Source: Helicobacter canis
GTDB taxonomy: Bacteria > Campylobacterota > Campylobacteria > Campylobacterales > Helicobacteraceae
Direction of reading: 5' to 3'
Assembly: GCF_008693005.1 (NCBI RefSeq)
Contig: NZ_VXKE01000012.1
Location: 57,003 to 121,002, forward strand
DNA: 64,000 bases
Part shown: in pieces, positions 1 to 9,372 of the stretch
How the letters are laid out: each line of letters opens with the position of its first letter
Numbering within the stretch: the first letter of the stretch is position 1
Made by a program: the position numbers and the translations under genes
The notes under the pieces: generated by a model
The model's input: only the letters and a program-made list of their open reading frames with translations
Told to the model about the DNA's origin: nothing
Databases searched by the model: none

Positions 1-72
1 GCGGTTGCCCTAAAACAAGGGATACCGCTCGGCGTTAGCCGATGTTTCTTTAGAAAATCCACAAAATCGCCG
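1..72 (-). repeat. Composite dispersed repeat, partial copy R1
   Basis: Read on the minus strand, this edge sequence matches the stretch at about 8975-9045: a GGATTTTCTAAAGAAACATC block, then the small hairpin CGGCTAACGCCG, then a second hairpin with arms GCGGT and ACCGC around CCCT/AGGG. It lies downstream of the DUF5989 gene, outside coding sequence, and runs off the window. Other copies are at 4039-4410, 8957-9360, 33481-33932 and 59821-60291. Confidence 0.7.
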
Positions 73-113
73 CTATGATTACCTAAAAGCCGAATCCACC
101 AGAATCCTTCGCG

Positions 114-263
114 CTAAAAAATCGTATAAATAAATGGTGCGACTGCTGAGCCCTTAGCCAGCACAATAAGCGCACCTAGAAAAAGCATCACCACAATCAC
201 AGGGAAAAGCCAAAATTTCTTGCGCTCTTTCAAAAACGCCCAGAGTTCTTTTATGAGGTTCAT
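114..263 (-). CDS. DUF5989 family small membrane protein (49 aa)
   Basis: A 49-residue protein. Its start ATG (263-261) shares one base with the stop of the preceding SGNH gene (TAATG), so translational coupling is likely. It opens MNLIKELWAFLKERKKFW, followed by a single hydrophobic segment (about residues 18-36) and ends KGSAVAPFIYTIF. This layout is what I recall for DUF5989 proteins, which typically sit beside SxtJ-like proteins and carbamoyltransferases, as here. The molecular function is unknown; a small membrane subunit of an envelope- or natural-product-modification complex is an inference. It is the last gene of the minus-strand operon, followed by repeat sequence. Confidence 0.82.
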   Translation of the reverse strand: MNLIKELWAFLKERKKFWLFPVIVVMLFLGALIVLAKGSAVAPFIYTIF

Positions 264-1513
264 TACTGCTCCTTTTTGGTTGGTTTGCTTGCCTTTATGT
301 TGCCGCCCCTAATCCGCTCGGCAATAAAGCGTGCGATTTGCTCGTTTGCCCGAGCGTTTGGGTGGGTATCCCAGCGCGAGATCCTATAAGCGAAATGCTC
401 CAAATCTCCGCGCCTAACGCGTGCTAAATCCTGCTTATACTCATCTCCTAAAATCTCGCTCATTTTCCAAAACTTTATGCCCATTTTTGCTAGGCTCTCT
501 TGTATTAGGCTATCGTATTTGTCTAAAAACTGCGCGTGCATATCGTAGTCCCACACAAGCACATATAAAGGCGCGTTGTATCGCTCGTGCAAAAGGGCTT
601 GGATTCTGCCCACAATGGCGAAGTAGGTTTGCGTGTCTTTAATGGGTAATGATATGTCAGGGTGAGAGGCGACACCGATTTGATACGATTCTAAGGCTAA
701 AAGATCTTTAGAATCATAGTTTTGATTAGGGTTTGAGACAAACTTAACTATATAGGATTTCTCAAGCTGATTTATAAGCTTCTCTTGTATGGTGAAGTGC
801 TTGGGCTTTGCGTAGTCTTCTTTATAGAAGGGCTTTTGCGCTTCTTTGGTGAAAATGCCTTGATAGTGTGGCGTGCCGGTAGAATCTAGCGTGTATTTTG
901 GACCTAGCACCGCGCCTAATGCACGATAAATATGATGCGGAATGATGATGTAGATAAAGATGTTTTGCTCACATTTATTTAGCTCGTGGCTATCGATACC
1001 AAACTCCAGCCGCGCTAGCATTGTATGCGCCCCTGCGCCACCTATGCCAAAGTTATTGATATGGAAATTTGACAGATCTTTGGCTAAAAACGCTCCTAAA
1101 GTCTCATCATCACTAAGCCCAGATCCATAGGCGAAGCTGCCGCCATAAATGTTGATACAAGATGTGGATTCTGGGTTGTTTGGTGTTATGCGGTTGCCAT
1201 AAGTGTCGTGCGTGTAAGTGGGATTATAAACAAGCTTGCCATCTACTGAAAAAGGAGTTTGGATAAAGAGTTTGGGCGTATTAGCAAAGCCTAAAATCTC
1301 GTGCGGCTGTGTAAGCCGACTGCTGCTTATAGCAAGCTTTTTGTAGTAGAAAAATGCTTCGCCCACGATTATACAAAGTGGGAGTATAGTGAGATAAGAG
1401 AGCGTGAGCTTAAGGGCTTGGGTGTGGGACTTGCGCGCGAAGTAGATGAGAAGTAGCGTAAATGCTGCGCTAATCCACGCATAAGGCACGATACTAAACT
1501 CAAATTTTTGCAT
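263..1513 (-). CDS. SGNH/GDSL-like membrane-anchored protein
   Basis: A protein of about 416 residues with two N-terminal hydrophobic segments, followed by an SGNH-hydrolase-like domain. The nucleophile block reads INIYGGSFAYGSG, so the usual GDS is GGS while the serine is kept. The C-terminal block RWDTHPNARANEQIA supplies the D-x-x-H pair. A GTG at 1519 is possible, but the ATG at 1513 sits better after the purine stretch TGGAG. It is a clear paralogue of the gene at 1996-3264: both share the SYLTILPLC segment and HPNARANEQIAR. Its neighbours suggest removal or transfer of acyl groups on a carbamoylated envelope glycan; the substrate is unknown. Confidence 0.75.
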   Translation of the reverse strand: MQKFEFSIVPYAWISAAFTLLLIYFARKSHTQALKLTLSYLTILPLCIIVGEAFFYYKKLAISSSRLTQPHEILGFANTPKLFIQTPFSVDGKLVYNPTYTHDTYGNRITPNNPESTSCINIYGGSFAYGSGLSDDETLGAFLAKDLSNFHINNFGIGGAGAHTMLARLEFGIDSHELNKCEQNIFIYIIIPHHIYRALGAVLGPKYTLDSTGTPHYQGIFTKEAQKPFYKEDYAKPKHFTIQEKLINQLEKSYIVKFVSNPNQNYDSKDLLALESYQIGVASHPDISLPIKDTQTYFAIVGRIQALLHERYNAPLYVLVWDYDMHAQFLDKYDSLIQESLAKMGIKFWKMSEILGDEYKQDLARVRRGDLEHFAYRISRWDTHPNARANEQIARFIAERIRGGNIKASKPTKKEQ

Positions 1514-1524
1514 ACACACTCCAT

Positions 1525-1602
1525 CTAGCTTAGCACTATGGCACTAAGTGCAAGCCAAGCTAGAATCCATAATGCAAGCGTTAGATATTTGTTGCGTAGC
1601 AT
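1525..1602 (-). CDS. Candidate 25-aa membrane peptide
   Basis: A short open frame, MLRNKYLTLALWILAWLALS and five more residues, starting 5 bases after a strong Shine-Dalgarno sequence (TAAGGAGTCCT before ATG). It fills the only gap between the SxtJ-like gene and the downstream SGNH gene. The peptide is almost entirely one hydrophobic helix with a short basic start, like single-pass small membrane proteins. Ribosome-binding site, position and composition argue that it is real. No family is recognised. It could instead be a leader that carries ribosomes toward the next start. Confidence 0.5.
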   Translation of the reverse strand: MLRNKYLTLALWILAWLALSAIVLS

Positions 1603-1613
1603 AGGACTCCTTA

Positions 1614-1982
1614 TTAAAATTGGTTTTTCATACTTGTGGGCTGCTTGTCGCGCTTGATTAAGTAGCTATCATTATGAAGCTTTGGGGCGAGAGTATCGCG
1701 CCTAGCTAGCTTAAACACTAGCCCCAAAGGCACAAACACAAGCGCAAAGAGCACCACCAAAGTTGCACGAGAAATGCACCAGCCAAGTATGCTGCCGATT
1801 TTTATTTGCGCGATGTAGAGTGGGTGGCTGGCTTTGGGGTAAGCTTGCAAGGCTAGGGCGACTCCTAGCCCCACAATCGCCCAGATTCTATAATGATCGT
1901 GTAGCACGATTCCGCTAAGGAGAAAGAGGGCGAAAATCCCTGCCCAGATGCCTAAGAATATGCGTAAGTCGTGTGTGCTCAT
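1614..1982 (-). CDS. SxtJ-like membrane protein
   Basis: A 122-residue protein with hydrophobic segments around residues 8-28, 31-46 and 68-92, ending in a basic tail. The start ATG at 1982 follows AAAAGGAGCTATT. The residues around ISRATLVVLFALVFVPLGLV and the FKLARRD block resemble what I know of SxtJ family membrane proteins, which are encoded with carbamoyltransferases and DUF5989 proteins; both are in this operon. The function is not established. It is probably a membrane partner of the carbamoyltransferase/SGNH pathway. Confidence 0.65.
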   Translation of the reverse strand: MSTHDLRIFLGIWAGIFALFLLSGIVLHDHYRIWAIVGLGVALALQAYPKASHPLYIAQIKIGSILGWCISRATLVVLFALVFVPLGLVFKLARRDTLAPKLHNDSYLIKRDKQPTSMKNQF

Positions 1983-1995
1983 AATAGCTCCTTTT

Positions 1996-3264
1996 TTAGT
2001 TTATGAGATTTGGCAAATCCACTAGATAGCGTGCAATTTGCTCATTAGCCCTAGCATTTGGGTGTAGATCGCACCTATCTATGCTATATGCTTCCCTTTG
2101 CCGCTTATAGTTGGGCAAAATCTCGCTAACTAGCACTAAATCCATAGCCCCCCCCCCTAAGCCGTTTTTATAATGCTTAATAATCGCGTGCGACTCCTTG
2201 CGCTCTATCTCATCGCTTAAATCCGTAGCGTCCCACAGCACAAGCGTAAAGTGCGCGCCAAACTGCTCTTTTAGCTGCTTTTGCAGCGTGTCAATAATCG
2301 CAAAATACAGGGCGTTATAGCTCTCATCATAGCCATAGCTAGGCTGCAAAAGCTTGTAGAGATAGCTCTGTGCTAGGCGGGCTTTAAGCTTAGGGGCAAG
2401 CTTGGCTAGCACGGGGCTTTTATGCAAATATGCATTGCCCCACTTTAGCGAGCCACTAGGATCAAGGTAGAATCTAGGGGCATTTGTGCCTTGCTCCCAA
2501 GGCGAGAAGCCACCAGCCCTAGCGATATGCCCGGGCAAGCTCTCATAAATAGCTAGCACGCTTTGGCAGTCTTTGACTATGCGCGCTATCTCCCCGCTTT
2601 GCACAAGGGCTAGGGCTTGGTGGGGTCCATAGCCGTGGAAGCCGAAGTTATAGATTCTGGCATTTGCCTGCTTGCCCAATGCTCTGCCAAAGTAAAAGGG
2701 CAGGGTTTCATTGTCCTGCACGCCCTCGCCTATGGTAAAACTATCACCAAAGAAGAGCACACACGAGCTAGAATCTAGCTTGCTGCTAGGCGTGATCCGC
2801 CAGCCAAGCTCATCGGTGGTGTAGGAGACATTGTAGAGACTTTTCCCACTTTGTGTGCTCTTGTGCGCGGTGGCGGTGGTGTTTGGCTTGCCTTTGTAGC
2901 CTGTGATGGGGCTTGGGGTGAAGTAATCGCTCGCATAAGTGCCGCTCGTGCTAGCAGCGCAAGAGTCCTGCTCGCTGCTAGATTCTAGCTTGTAGTGTGC
3001 GTAAAGCTCGCCAATGATTAGGCAGAGTGGGAGTATGGTGAGATAAGAGAGTGCGAGCTTAAGGGCTTTGTGCTTTGAAGCTATGGCAAGGTAGATGAGC
3101 AGCCCTAAAGCCCCTATGCCAATGACCACAAAGGGCATAATGCCAAAGCCTGCGCGCCCCTTTAGCACGCTATCTAGCTTTAGAGCCGCTAGACTCCCTA
3201 GCACCCACACTAAAGCCCACAATAGCGCGCGCACTCTCACACTTAGCCTGCTATATACTCCCAT
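1996..3264 (-). CDS. SGNH/GDSL-like protein with G10 tract (phase-variable candidate)
   Basis: A 422-residue protein. The start is taken at 3264 because AAGGAG lies just upstream and the open frame above it overlaps the carbamoyltransferase. Two N-terminal hydrophobic segments are followed by an SGNH domain: VLFFGDSFTIGEG carries the nucleophile serine and RCDLHPNARANEQIA the D-x-x-H pair. It is a paralogue of the gene at 263-1513. A run of ten G (minus strand, 2148-2157) encodes GLGGGAMD at about residue 367, in frame in this sequence. Loss or gain of one G would remove the catalytic C-terminal block, so the gene looks switchable. It lies 10 bp after the carbamoyltransferase stop. Confidence 0.78.
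   Translation of the reverse strand: MGVYSRLSVRVRALLWALVWVLGSLAALKLDSVLKGRAGFGIMPFVVIGIGALGLLIYLAIASKHKALKLALSYLTILPLCLIIGELYAHYKLESSSEQDSCAASTSGTYASDYFTPSPITGYKGKPNTTATAHKSTQSGKSLYNVSYTTDELGWRITPSSKLDSSSCVLFFGDSFTIGEGVQDNETLPFYFGRALGKQANARIYNFGFHGYGPHQALALVQSGEIARIVKDCQSVLAIYESLPGHIARAGGFSPWEQGTNAPRFYLDPSGSLKWGNAYLHKSPVLAKLAPKLKARLAQSYLYKLLQPSYGYDESYNALYFAIIDTLQKQLKEQFGAHFTLVLWDATDLSDEIERKESHAIIKHYKNGLGGGAMDLVLVSEILPNYKRQREAYSIDRCDLHPNARANEQIARYLVDLPNLIN
2148..2157. repeat. Homopolymer tract C10/G10 in SGNH gene
   Basis: Ten consecutive C on the plus strand (G on the coding strand). At this length the downstream frame, including the DLHPN catalytic motif, is intact. Such runs are classic slipped-strand phase-variation sites in Helicobacter and Campylobacter. 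Confidence 0.85.
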
Positions 3265-4038
3265 ACGCTCTCCTTTAATCAAGCTCATATTTGTCTTTAA
3301 TATCTTTAAACCTTGCGATATGCTCTTGGGGCTGTTTCTCTTTGTAAAGAATAAAATCTTCAATCACTAGCATATCCATCTCTGTCCCCATAAAACACGC
3401 ATACGAATCATAAGGGCTACACACCATAGGCTCGCCCCGCACATTAAAGCTTGTATTCACTAGCACAGGCACACCGCTAAGCTTATAAAACTCCTCTATA
3501 AGTGCGTAATAACGCGGGTTAGTCTCTTTATGCACACTTTGGATTCTGGCAGAATAGTCAATATGCGTAACACTTGGAATCTCGCTTCTAACGATATTAA
3601 GCTTATCTATGCCAAAAAGCTCTTTTTGCTCTTGTGTGAGTGGGTAGCATTTCTCCCTTTTCACAGGGGCTACAAGCAGCATATACGGGCTAATGTAATC
3701 ACACTCAAACCACTCATTTATGGCAAAGTCCAGCACACTTGGGGCAAATGGGCGGAAAGATTCTCTGTATTTAATCTTTAGATTCATTGTCTTTTGCATT
3801 GTGGTATTTCTAGGATCGCCTAGAATGGATCTAGCCCCCAACGCCCTAGGTCCAAACTCACACCGCCCTTGATGCCAGCCCACAACTTTGCCTTGTGTTA
3901 GGGCTTTTGCAGTAAGTGTTTTAATCGTATCAAAATGATGCTTTTCATAGACTGCGTTTAGGGAATCTAGTGTGGCTTGGACTTCATCGTTGGAGTAAGA
4001 CAATCCTAAATAGCTTCCTTGCATAGAATCTTTTAGCA

Positions 4039-4410
4039 AGGGCGTTGGCTTTGGGGCTAGAATCGCGGATTGCTGCGGCGAGTCGGCGGTTACATACGCT
4101 TTAGTATGCGCCCTTGACTCGCCTTGCAAAGCCACGATTCTATCACCCAAATCCTGCCGCCTATCTGCGTTTTGAAAAAACACATTTGAGTCTTTGCTCT
4201 CTAAAATCCTAGAATCCTGTGCTGGCTCGCTTAGATTTTGAGCGGTGCTAGAATCCGCTTTTTCACACTCGGCTTGTTTTTCTTCACGGATTCTAGGAAT
4301 TGCGGTGGGGCTTTGTAGGCTTTGCTGAAATTTGGGGGCAGGAGTTACCTTTTCGGTAATGACTGCCCCAAAATTTTGGCAATCGTGCGAATACTCACCC
4401 AAGACCGAAT
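4039..4410 (-). repeat. Composite dispersed repeat, copy R2, inside the carbamoyltransferase
   Basis: On the coding strand this segment reads, in order, GTCTTGGGTGAG (protein VLGE), a long hairpin with arms around GGGGCAG and CTGCCCC, the block AAAGCCCCACCGCAATTCC (SPTAIPRI), a variable part rich in AGAATC words, then AGGCGGCAGGATTTGGG, GGCGAGTC...GACTCGCC and the KPTP-coding end. Each block recurs in yejF (33481-33932), murJ (59821-60291) and the intergenic copy (8957-9360). The frame is open throughout. Confidence 0.85.
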
Positions 4411-5376
4411 TCACATTTCTAGGCTGTTTGCATTCTATATGGTAAAACGCTAGCCCACACCCCACCGCACTTCCTGCATCTCCACTTGCCGGCTGTATCC
4501 AAATATGATCGAGCAGCTTTTCTTCTTTGATAAGCTGTTGATAAATCTTGCCATTGCCTACGCAGTTGAGTGCGACACCACCGCTTAAGACGAGATTCCT
4601 ACTACCGCTTAGTCTAGCTGTGGTGCGAGCTAGGGCTATCATTATCTCTTCAGTTACAACTTGCAGGCTTGCAGCTATATCCATATGGATTTGTTCTAGC
4701 TTAGATTCTGGGCTTCTTTGTGCGTGAAAAAGGCTATCAAACTTGGCATTTGTCATCTTTAGCCCATAGGTGTAGGAGAAATACTTCATATTGAGTGAAA
4801 AGCTCCCATCAGGCTTCATATCTACTAAATGCGTTTTGATAATATCTACAAACTTTGGCTCTCCATAAGGGGCTAAACCCATCACTTTATATTCACCAGA
4901 ATTGACTTTAAAACCTAGATAATAAGTAAAAGCAGAATATAAAAGCCCTAAAGAGTGCGGAAAATGCAGCTCTTGTAAAATCTCAATATGATTATTTTGC
5001 CCCTTAGCAATGGTAGTAGTCGCCCATTCACCTATGCCATCAAGGGTTAGAATCCCAGCATTACTAAAAGGGCTTGGGAAAAATGCGGAACTACAATGGC
5101 TTAAATGATGTTCGCTAAAGTAGAGATTATTTAGCACTTTTTGTTTAAATGCTTTAATCTCTTGCTTACTTTTTTGCGGATAGAGTTTTTTATACAAAGA
5201 TTCTAGCTCTCGTGCGATAGTTTCTTTTAAAAAAAGCTTTGTTGAAAGCCATACAGGAATCGCCTTTACAAAGCTTAGAAAGCCCTTTGGTGCGGTGGCA
5301 AAGTAGGTCTCAAGCAGGCGTTCAAAGGTTAGGAAGGGTTTGTCATAGAAAACAAAGGAATCAATAGAATCTAATT

Positions 5377-5389
5377 CCCCCCCCCCCCC
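5377..5389. repeat. Homopolymer tract C13/G13 in carbamoyltransferase
   Basis: Thirteen C on the plus strand. Counting codons on the coding strand, the two halves join only when the tract length is a multiple of three (12 or 15), so the sequenced state is OFF. Confidence 0.9.
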
Positions 5390-5720
5390 GCAAAATATCA
5401 TCATTAGAAGTTTTACTAAGATACTCTAAACACGCCTCAATGGATAGTTTGGGAAACGCATTATCTGCTTTAATGCGCGAGAGTCGCTCCTCTTGCAGCG
5501 CAAATACAATGCGATCATTTTCTAAAAGCGCGATTGCGCTATCGTGGTAGTAAGCAGAAATCCCTAGGATTCTCATCGCTATCCTTTGAGTATGGTGTGT
5601 GCGGGGAAATAAAGCGCGATTATAGCAGTGCTTGCTTAAATCCACTTTTAAGCGATATTAGCTAGAATCCAGCCCATACTTTACGCTCAAACTAAGCGAT
5701 ACTACTTTTAAGGATAAGCG

Positions 5721-6764
5721 ATGATTTTTATCGATGCGGCATTGAAGAAAGACACTCCATACACGCCTATATGGCTTATGCGCCAAGCAGGCAGGTATTT
5801 AAGCGAGTATCAGGCTACGCGTGCAAAAGCGGGGAGCTTTTTGGATCTGTGTCAAAATGTCGCGCTAGCCACGGAGGTAACGCTCCAGCCCGTTGAGATC
5901 CTTGATGTCGATGCGGCGATTTTGTTTAGTGATATTTTGGTGCTGCCTATGGCTATGGGGCTAGAGCTTGAGTTTGTCGCGGGGGAGGGTCCAAGATTTT
6001 TGCAAACTACGCGTGATGAGTCAAGCATAAACGCGCTTAAAAGTGGCGTGCAAGAGAGCCTTAGCTATGTGTATGACACGATTTCTAGCGTGCGCGCAAA
6101 GCTTGCTAAAGACAAGGCTTTGATAGGATTCTGCGGTGCGCCTTGGACACTTGCTACTTATATGATAGAGGGGCAAGGCAGCAAGAGCTATGCACAGAGC
6201 AAAAGACTGCTTTATACCAATCCGCAAGCCTTGCACACACTCCTTAGCAAGCTTACCACAGAGCTTATAGCCTATTTGAGTGCGCAGATTCGAGCGGGAG
6301 CAAATGCGGTGCAGATCTTTGATAGCTGGGCAGGTGCGCTTAGCCCACGCGCGTATATAGAGTTTGGCTTTAGCTATATGTGTGAGATCGCGCGCGCGCT
6401 TAAAAAGGACTTCCCAAGTGTCCCGGTGATGCTTTTCCCCAAAGGTGTGGGCGCACTGCTAGAGGAGATCCGCTATGAGGTGGATATGTGTGGGGCGGAG
6501 TTTGAAGTGTTTGGAGTGGATTGGGGCGTTGGTATGGGGAGGGCGAAGCAGATCCTAGGGGATAAGTTTGTGCTGCAGGGCAATCTTGAGCCAGCCTTGC
6601 TCTATGACAGGGCGGCTATGGAGAGAGGCGTTGATGAGATTGTGCGTATTATGGGTAAGCAAGGCGGACATATCTTCAACCTAGGGCACGGAATGCTCCC
6701 AGACTTGCCGCGAGAAAATGCCATAGCCTTAGTGCAAATGGTGCGCGAGAAGACAAAGCGATAA
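5721..6764 (+). CDS. hemE: Uroporphyrinogen decarboxylase
   Basis: Removes four acetate carboxyl groups from uroporphyrinogen III to give coproporphyrinogen III in haem synthesis; cytosolic. The 347-residue length is normal for the family. Visible signatures are PIWLMRQAGRYL (residues 16-27), the substrate-binding FSDILVLPMAMG segment (about 69-80), GFCGAPWTLATYMIEG and QIFDSWAGALSP, with the C-terminal FNLGHGMLPD block. The start ATG follows AAGGATAAGCG. It is transcribed divergently from the carbamoyltransferase operon and looks monocistronic. Confidence 0.95.
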   Translation: MIFIDAALKKDTPYTPIWLMRQAGRYLSEYQATRAKAGSFLDLCQNVALATEVTLQPVEILDVDAAILFSDILVLPMAMGLELEFVAGEGPRFLQTTRDESSINALKSGVQESLSYVYDTISSVRAKLAKDKALIGFCGAPWTLATYMIEGQGSKSYAQSKRLLYTNPQALHTLLSKLTTELIAYLSAQIRAGANAVQIFDSWAGALSPRAYIEFGFSYMCEIARALKKDFPSVPVMLFPKGVGALLEEIRYEVDMCGAEFEVFGVDWGVGMGRAKQILGDKFVLQGNLEPALLYDRAAMERGVDEIVRIMGKQGGHIFNLGHGMLPDLPRENAIALVQMVREKTKR

Positions 6765-6923
6765 ACCAAGCGATAGCCACTCACCTAGCTGTGTGATCCC
6801 GCGCTGCTAGATTCTAGCTTGCTTAAAATATTAAGCAAATAAAAAGCTAGATTTTACTAAAATCGCGCCTTTGTTTGACCGATACTTTGACACTTGTATA
6901 ACTTATGCTTTAAGGAGATTTGC

Positions 6924-8942
6924 ATGTTTCGTTCATTAGGTGGGAAGCTTACGATAAGCGCGATGGGCATTTTTATTGTCATTATCGTCATCATAAGCTA
7001 CTTTAACTTCCAAAAGACTTCTAGCAAGGTTATCGATCTCTACCAAGGTATCCAGAAGCAGACCCTAGAAGCTAGCTATAAGAGTATTTTCATCACTATG
7101 GGCGATGAAGCCCAAGAGCATTTGCGCGTGGTGGCAAGAGATATAGCCAAAACTGATCGCAACGATGTCGTATCCCAGCGGCTGATCCTTAGCACCACTT
7201 CTTCACTTGCGAAATATCCTTTAATGTTTGTTGTTTATGAAGATGATGGCAGGACGATTTTGCAGGATTATAGTGAGAATGGCAATGGACATTTATCACC
7301 TGCGTGGGATAGCACAGATGGGACAGATCTACGCACTCGCCCGTGGTATATCCAAACTAAGCAGAAAAACGCTGGCATTATCACGCCTGTGTATAAAAGT
7401 GCCGTAGGTAAGTATAAAGGACACGACTTTGCCACTGCGACAATGCCTATCATCAAAAATGGCAAGTTTGTTGGGGTGGTGGGCTTTGACATACCGGTAG
7501 ATGGCTTCCAAGCGCGCTTTGAGGCGTTCAAAAATGCCGAGATACCATCGATGAGTGTATTTATGACGGATAATGGTGGTGCGATCTTCTCACACGAGGA
7601 TATGGAGTTTGTCAAAAGTGGATTATCAAAAGATGTAGAAGTTGCCCTGCAAGAGAAGCTACGAAATGACCCTGACCACGAGGGGATAATTGACTATGAC
7701 TTGCGTATGCCAAATGGCGATGTTGTTGATAAGCTAGGATTTTATAAGCAATTTCCCTTTGGCTGGACGATTGTTGCCACTGCGGATAAATCAGACTATA
7801 CTCGCGCGGTGAATAAAAACTTGATTGAGACTATTATCTTGGCAAGCATTATGATAGTGCTTGGTGCGGTTGGGATATTTTTCATCGTCCGCTACTTTAC
7901 TGCACCGATCAATACGATTAAGCAGCTGCTTGTAGGGTTTTTTCAATATCTTAACCACGAGTCTAAAACTGCGCCAAAGCCACTTATGCTAAAAAGCCAA
8001 GATGAGCTAGGGGCGATGGCAGCTGCTATCAATCAAAATATCGAGCGCACGCAAAATGGGCTAGCCCAAGACACAAAAGCCGTGGAGCAGTCTGTCCAAA
8101 CAGCCAAAAAGATAGAAGCCGGCGACTTGCAAGCACGCATCACAGAGACTCCGCACAACCCTCAACTAAAAGAGCTAAAAGATGTGCTAAACCATATGCT
8201 CGATGATTTGCAAAAGAAAATCGGTAGTGATACTAATGAAATCGCTCGCGTCTTTGACTCCTACACCCGCCTAGACTTCACCACAGAAGTAGCAAATGCA
8301 CAAGGGCGAGTAGAAGTAGTTACTAACACTCTAGGAGAAGAGATTAGAAAAATGCTTAAAACTTCCCTAGAGTTTGCCAATTCTCTCCACTCTCAAAGTG
8401 ATAAGCTAGAAGAAGCCGTAGCCGCCCTTACGAAATCTTCTAACTCCCAAGCCAGCAGCCTAGAGCAAACTGCCACTGCCGTAGAGGAGATCACTTCATC
8501 TATGCAAAATGTCTCTGGCAGGACCAATGAAGTAATCCAGCAAACAGAAGATATAAGAAATGTCATCGGCATTATCCGCGACATAGCCGATCAAACAAAC
8601 CTCCTAGCCCTAAATGCTGCCATAGAAGCTGCTAGAGCTGGGGAGCACGGCAGAGGCTTTGCAGTCGTAGCTGATGAAGTGAGAAAGCTAGCAGAGCGCA
8701 CAAGTAAATCTCTAGGTGAGATAGAAGCCAACACAAACCTACTTGTGCAATCAATCAATGATATGGCAGAATCTATCAAAGAGCAAACCGCAGGCATTAC
8801 ACAAATCAACGAAGCCATCTCTAGCCTAGAGTCTGTAACCCAAGAGAATGTAAGCATCGCTAATGCTAGCTCACAAATCTCACAAGATGTATCAGGGATT
8901 GCCAAGGCGATCTTAGATGATGCAAATAAGAAAAAGATCTAA
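6924..8942 (+). CDS. Methyl-accepting chemotaxis protein (Cache sensor)
   Basis: A chemoreceptor of 672 residues. The start ATG at 6924 is preceded by TAAGGAGATTTGC. Order: a first membrane helix (residues about 10-27), a periplasmic Cache-type sensor (about 30-290; [22 protein letters not shown] and [11 protein letters not shown] are typical), a second membrane helix (about 302-325), a HAMP-like segment, and a long cytoplasmic coiled coil. The highly conserved signalling tip is [20 protein letters not shown] followed by [20 protein letters not shown]. The C terminus KKKI lacks a CheR/CheB docking pentapeptide. The ligand is unknown; Cache sensors often bind amino or organic acids. Confidence 0.93.
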   Translation: MFRSLGGKLTISAMGIFIVIIVIISYFNFQKTSSKVIDLYQGIQKQTLEASYKSIFITMGDEAQEHLRVVARDIAKTDRNDVVSQRLILSTTSSLAKYPLMFVVYEDDGRTILQDYSENGNGHLSPAWDSTDGTDLRTRPWYIQTKQKNAGIITPVYKSAVGKYKGHDFATATMPIIKNGKFVGVVGFDIPVDGFQARFEAFKNAEIPSMSVFMTDNGGAIFSHEDMEFVKSGLSKDVEVALQEKLRNDPDHEGIIDYDLRMPNGDVVDKLGFYKQFPFGWTIVATADKSDYTRAVNKNLIETIILASIMIVLGAVGIFFIVRYFTAPINTIKQLLVGFFQYLNHESKTAPKPLMLKSQDELGAMAAAINQNIERTQNGLAQDTKAVEQSVQTAKKIEAGDLQARITETPHNPQLKELKDVLNHMLDDLQKKIGSDTNEIARVFDSYTRLDFTTEVANAQGRVEVVTNTLGEEIRKMLKTSLEFANSLHSQSDKLEEAVAALTKSSNSQASSLEQTATAVEEITSSMQNVSGRTNEVIQQTEDIRNVIGIIRDIADQTNLLALNAAIEAARAGEHGRGFAVVADEVRKLAERTSKSLGEIEANTNLLVQSINDMAESIKEQTAGITQINEAISSLESVTQENVSIANASSQISQDVSGIAKAILDDANKKKI

Positions 8943-8956
8943 CCACAAGCGATTCA

Positions 8957-9360
8957 GTCTTGGGTAGGCATTCCGCAGATTTTGGGGATTTCTAAAGAAA
9001 CATCGGCTACGCCGAGCGGTGCCCCTTGTTTTGGAGGCAACCGCAGACCTCTAGTCTAGCTCTGCCCCCAAATCCCCAAAAAACTCCAAAAGCCCCACCG
9101 CAACCCTTAGAATCGTTTGGATAAAAAGGGCAAGTTTTCCAAAAATGCCAGAAATCTAAAAAAGTAACTAGGCGGCAGGATTTTGCGATGATTTTGGGGG
9201 CTTTCAAGGCAGTGGCAAGGGCGCATACTTGGTCGTATGTAACCGCAGGCACTGCCGTAGAATCCACCAAAAGCACGCAAAAGCCAACGCCCCCAAAACT
9301 AAAAGTGGATTCTAGTATAGATTGCCACGCCTTGCCCAAGCAAGTCTCGCAATGACAAAA
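8957..9360 (+). repeat. Composite dispersed repeat, copy R3 (intergenic)
   Basis: The 430-bp gap between the chemoreceptor and pdxA holds no convincing gene but a nearly full copy of the repeat: TCTTGGGTAGG, GATTTCTAAAGAAACATCGG with a hairpin, AACCGCAGAC and GCTCTGCCCCC, AAAGCCCCACCGCAACCC, AGGCGGCAGGATTTTG, the GGCAGTG...CACTGCC stem, AAAAGCCAACGCCC, and a terminal palindromic unit in inverted orientation (about 9317-9357). Frames are interrupted here, in contrast to the three intragenic copies. Confidence 0.8.
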
Positions 9361-9372
9361 GGGGCTTTCACG

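Larger units (their letters stand above)
3275..5576 (-). pseudogene. Carbamoyltransferase (NodU/CmcH type), phase-variable, frameshifted here
   Basis: The N-terminal part starts at ATG 5576 (MRILGISAYYHDSAIALLEN), the hallmark of the carbamoyltransferase N-terminal domain, after a purine-rich AAAGGAT. It breaks at a run of 13 G (5377-5389), where this frame ends ILRGGGGIRFY and stops. The remaining protein continues in another frame as ELDSIDSFVFYDKPFLTFER. A tract of 12 or 15 G would join the two. The later part holds the HHLSHCSSAFFPSPF, LSGGVALNC and GRCEFGPRALGARSI blocks of the ASKHA-like domain. About 120 residues from repeat R2 sit between RNVNSV and MQGSYLG. The enzyme transfers carbamoyl from carbamoyl phosphate to a glycan or metabolite hydroxyl. 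A sequencing error in the tract cannot be excluded. Confidence 0.85.

Noticed and set aside
6819..6838. Palindrome TTGCTTA/TAAGCAA after hemE as a terminator
   Set aside because: The stem is AT-rich and lacks a following T run; it may stop transcription but the evidence is weak, so it is not listed.
9007..9339. A 110-codon frame on the minus strand between the chemoreceptor and pdxA
   Set aside because: It lies entirely in repeat copy R3, has no ribosome-binding site, and its residues reflect the repeat hairpins rather than any protein family.
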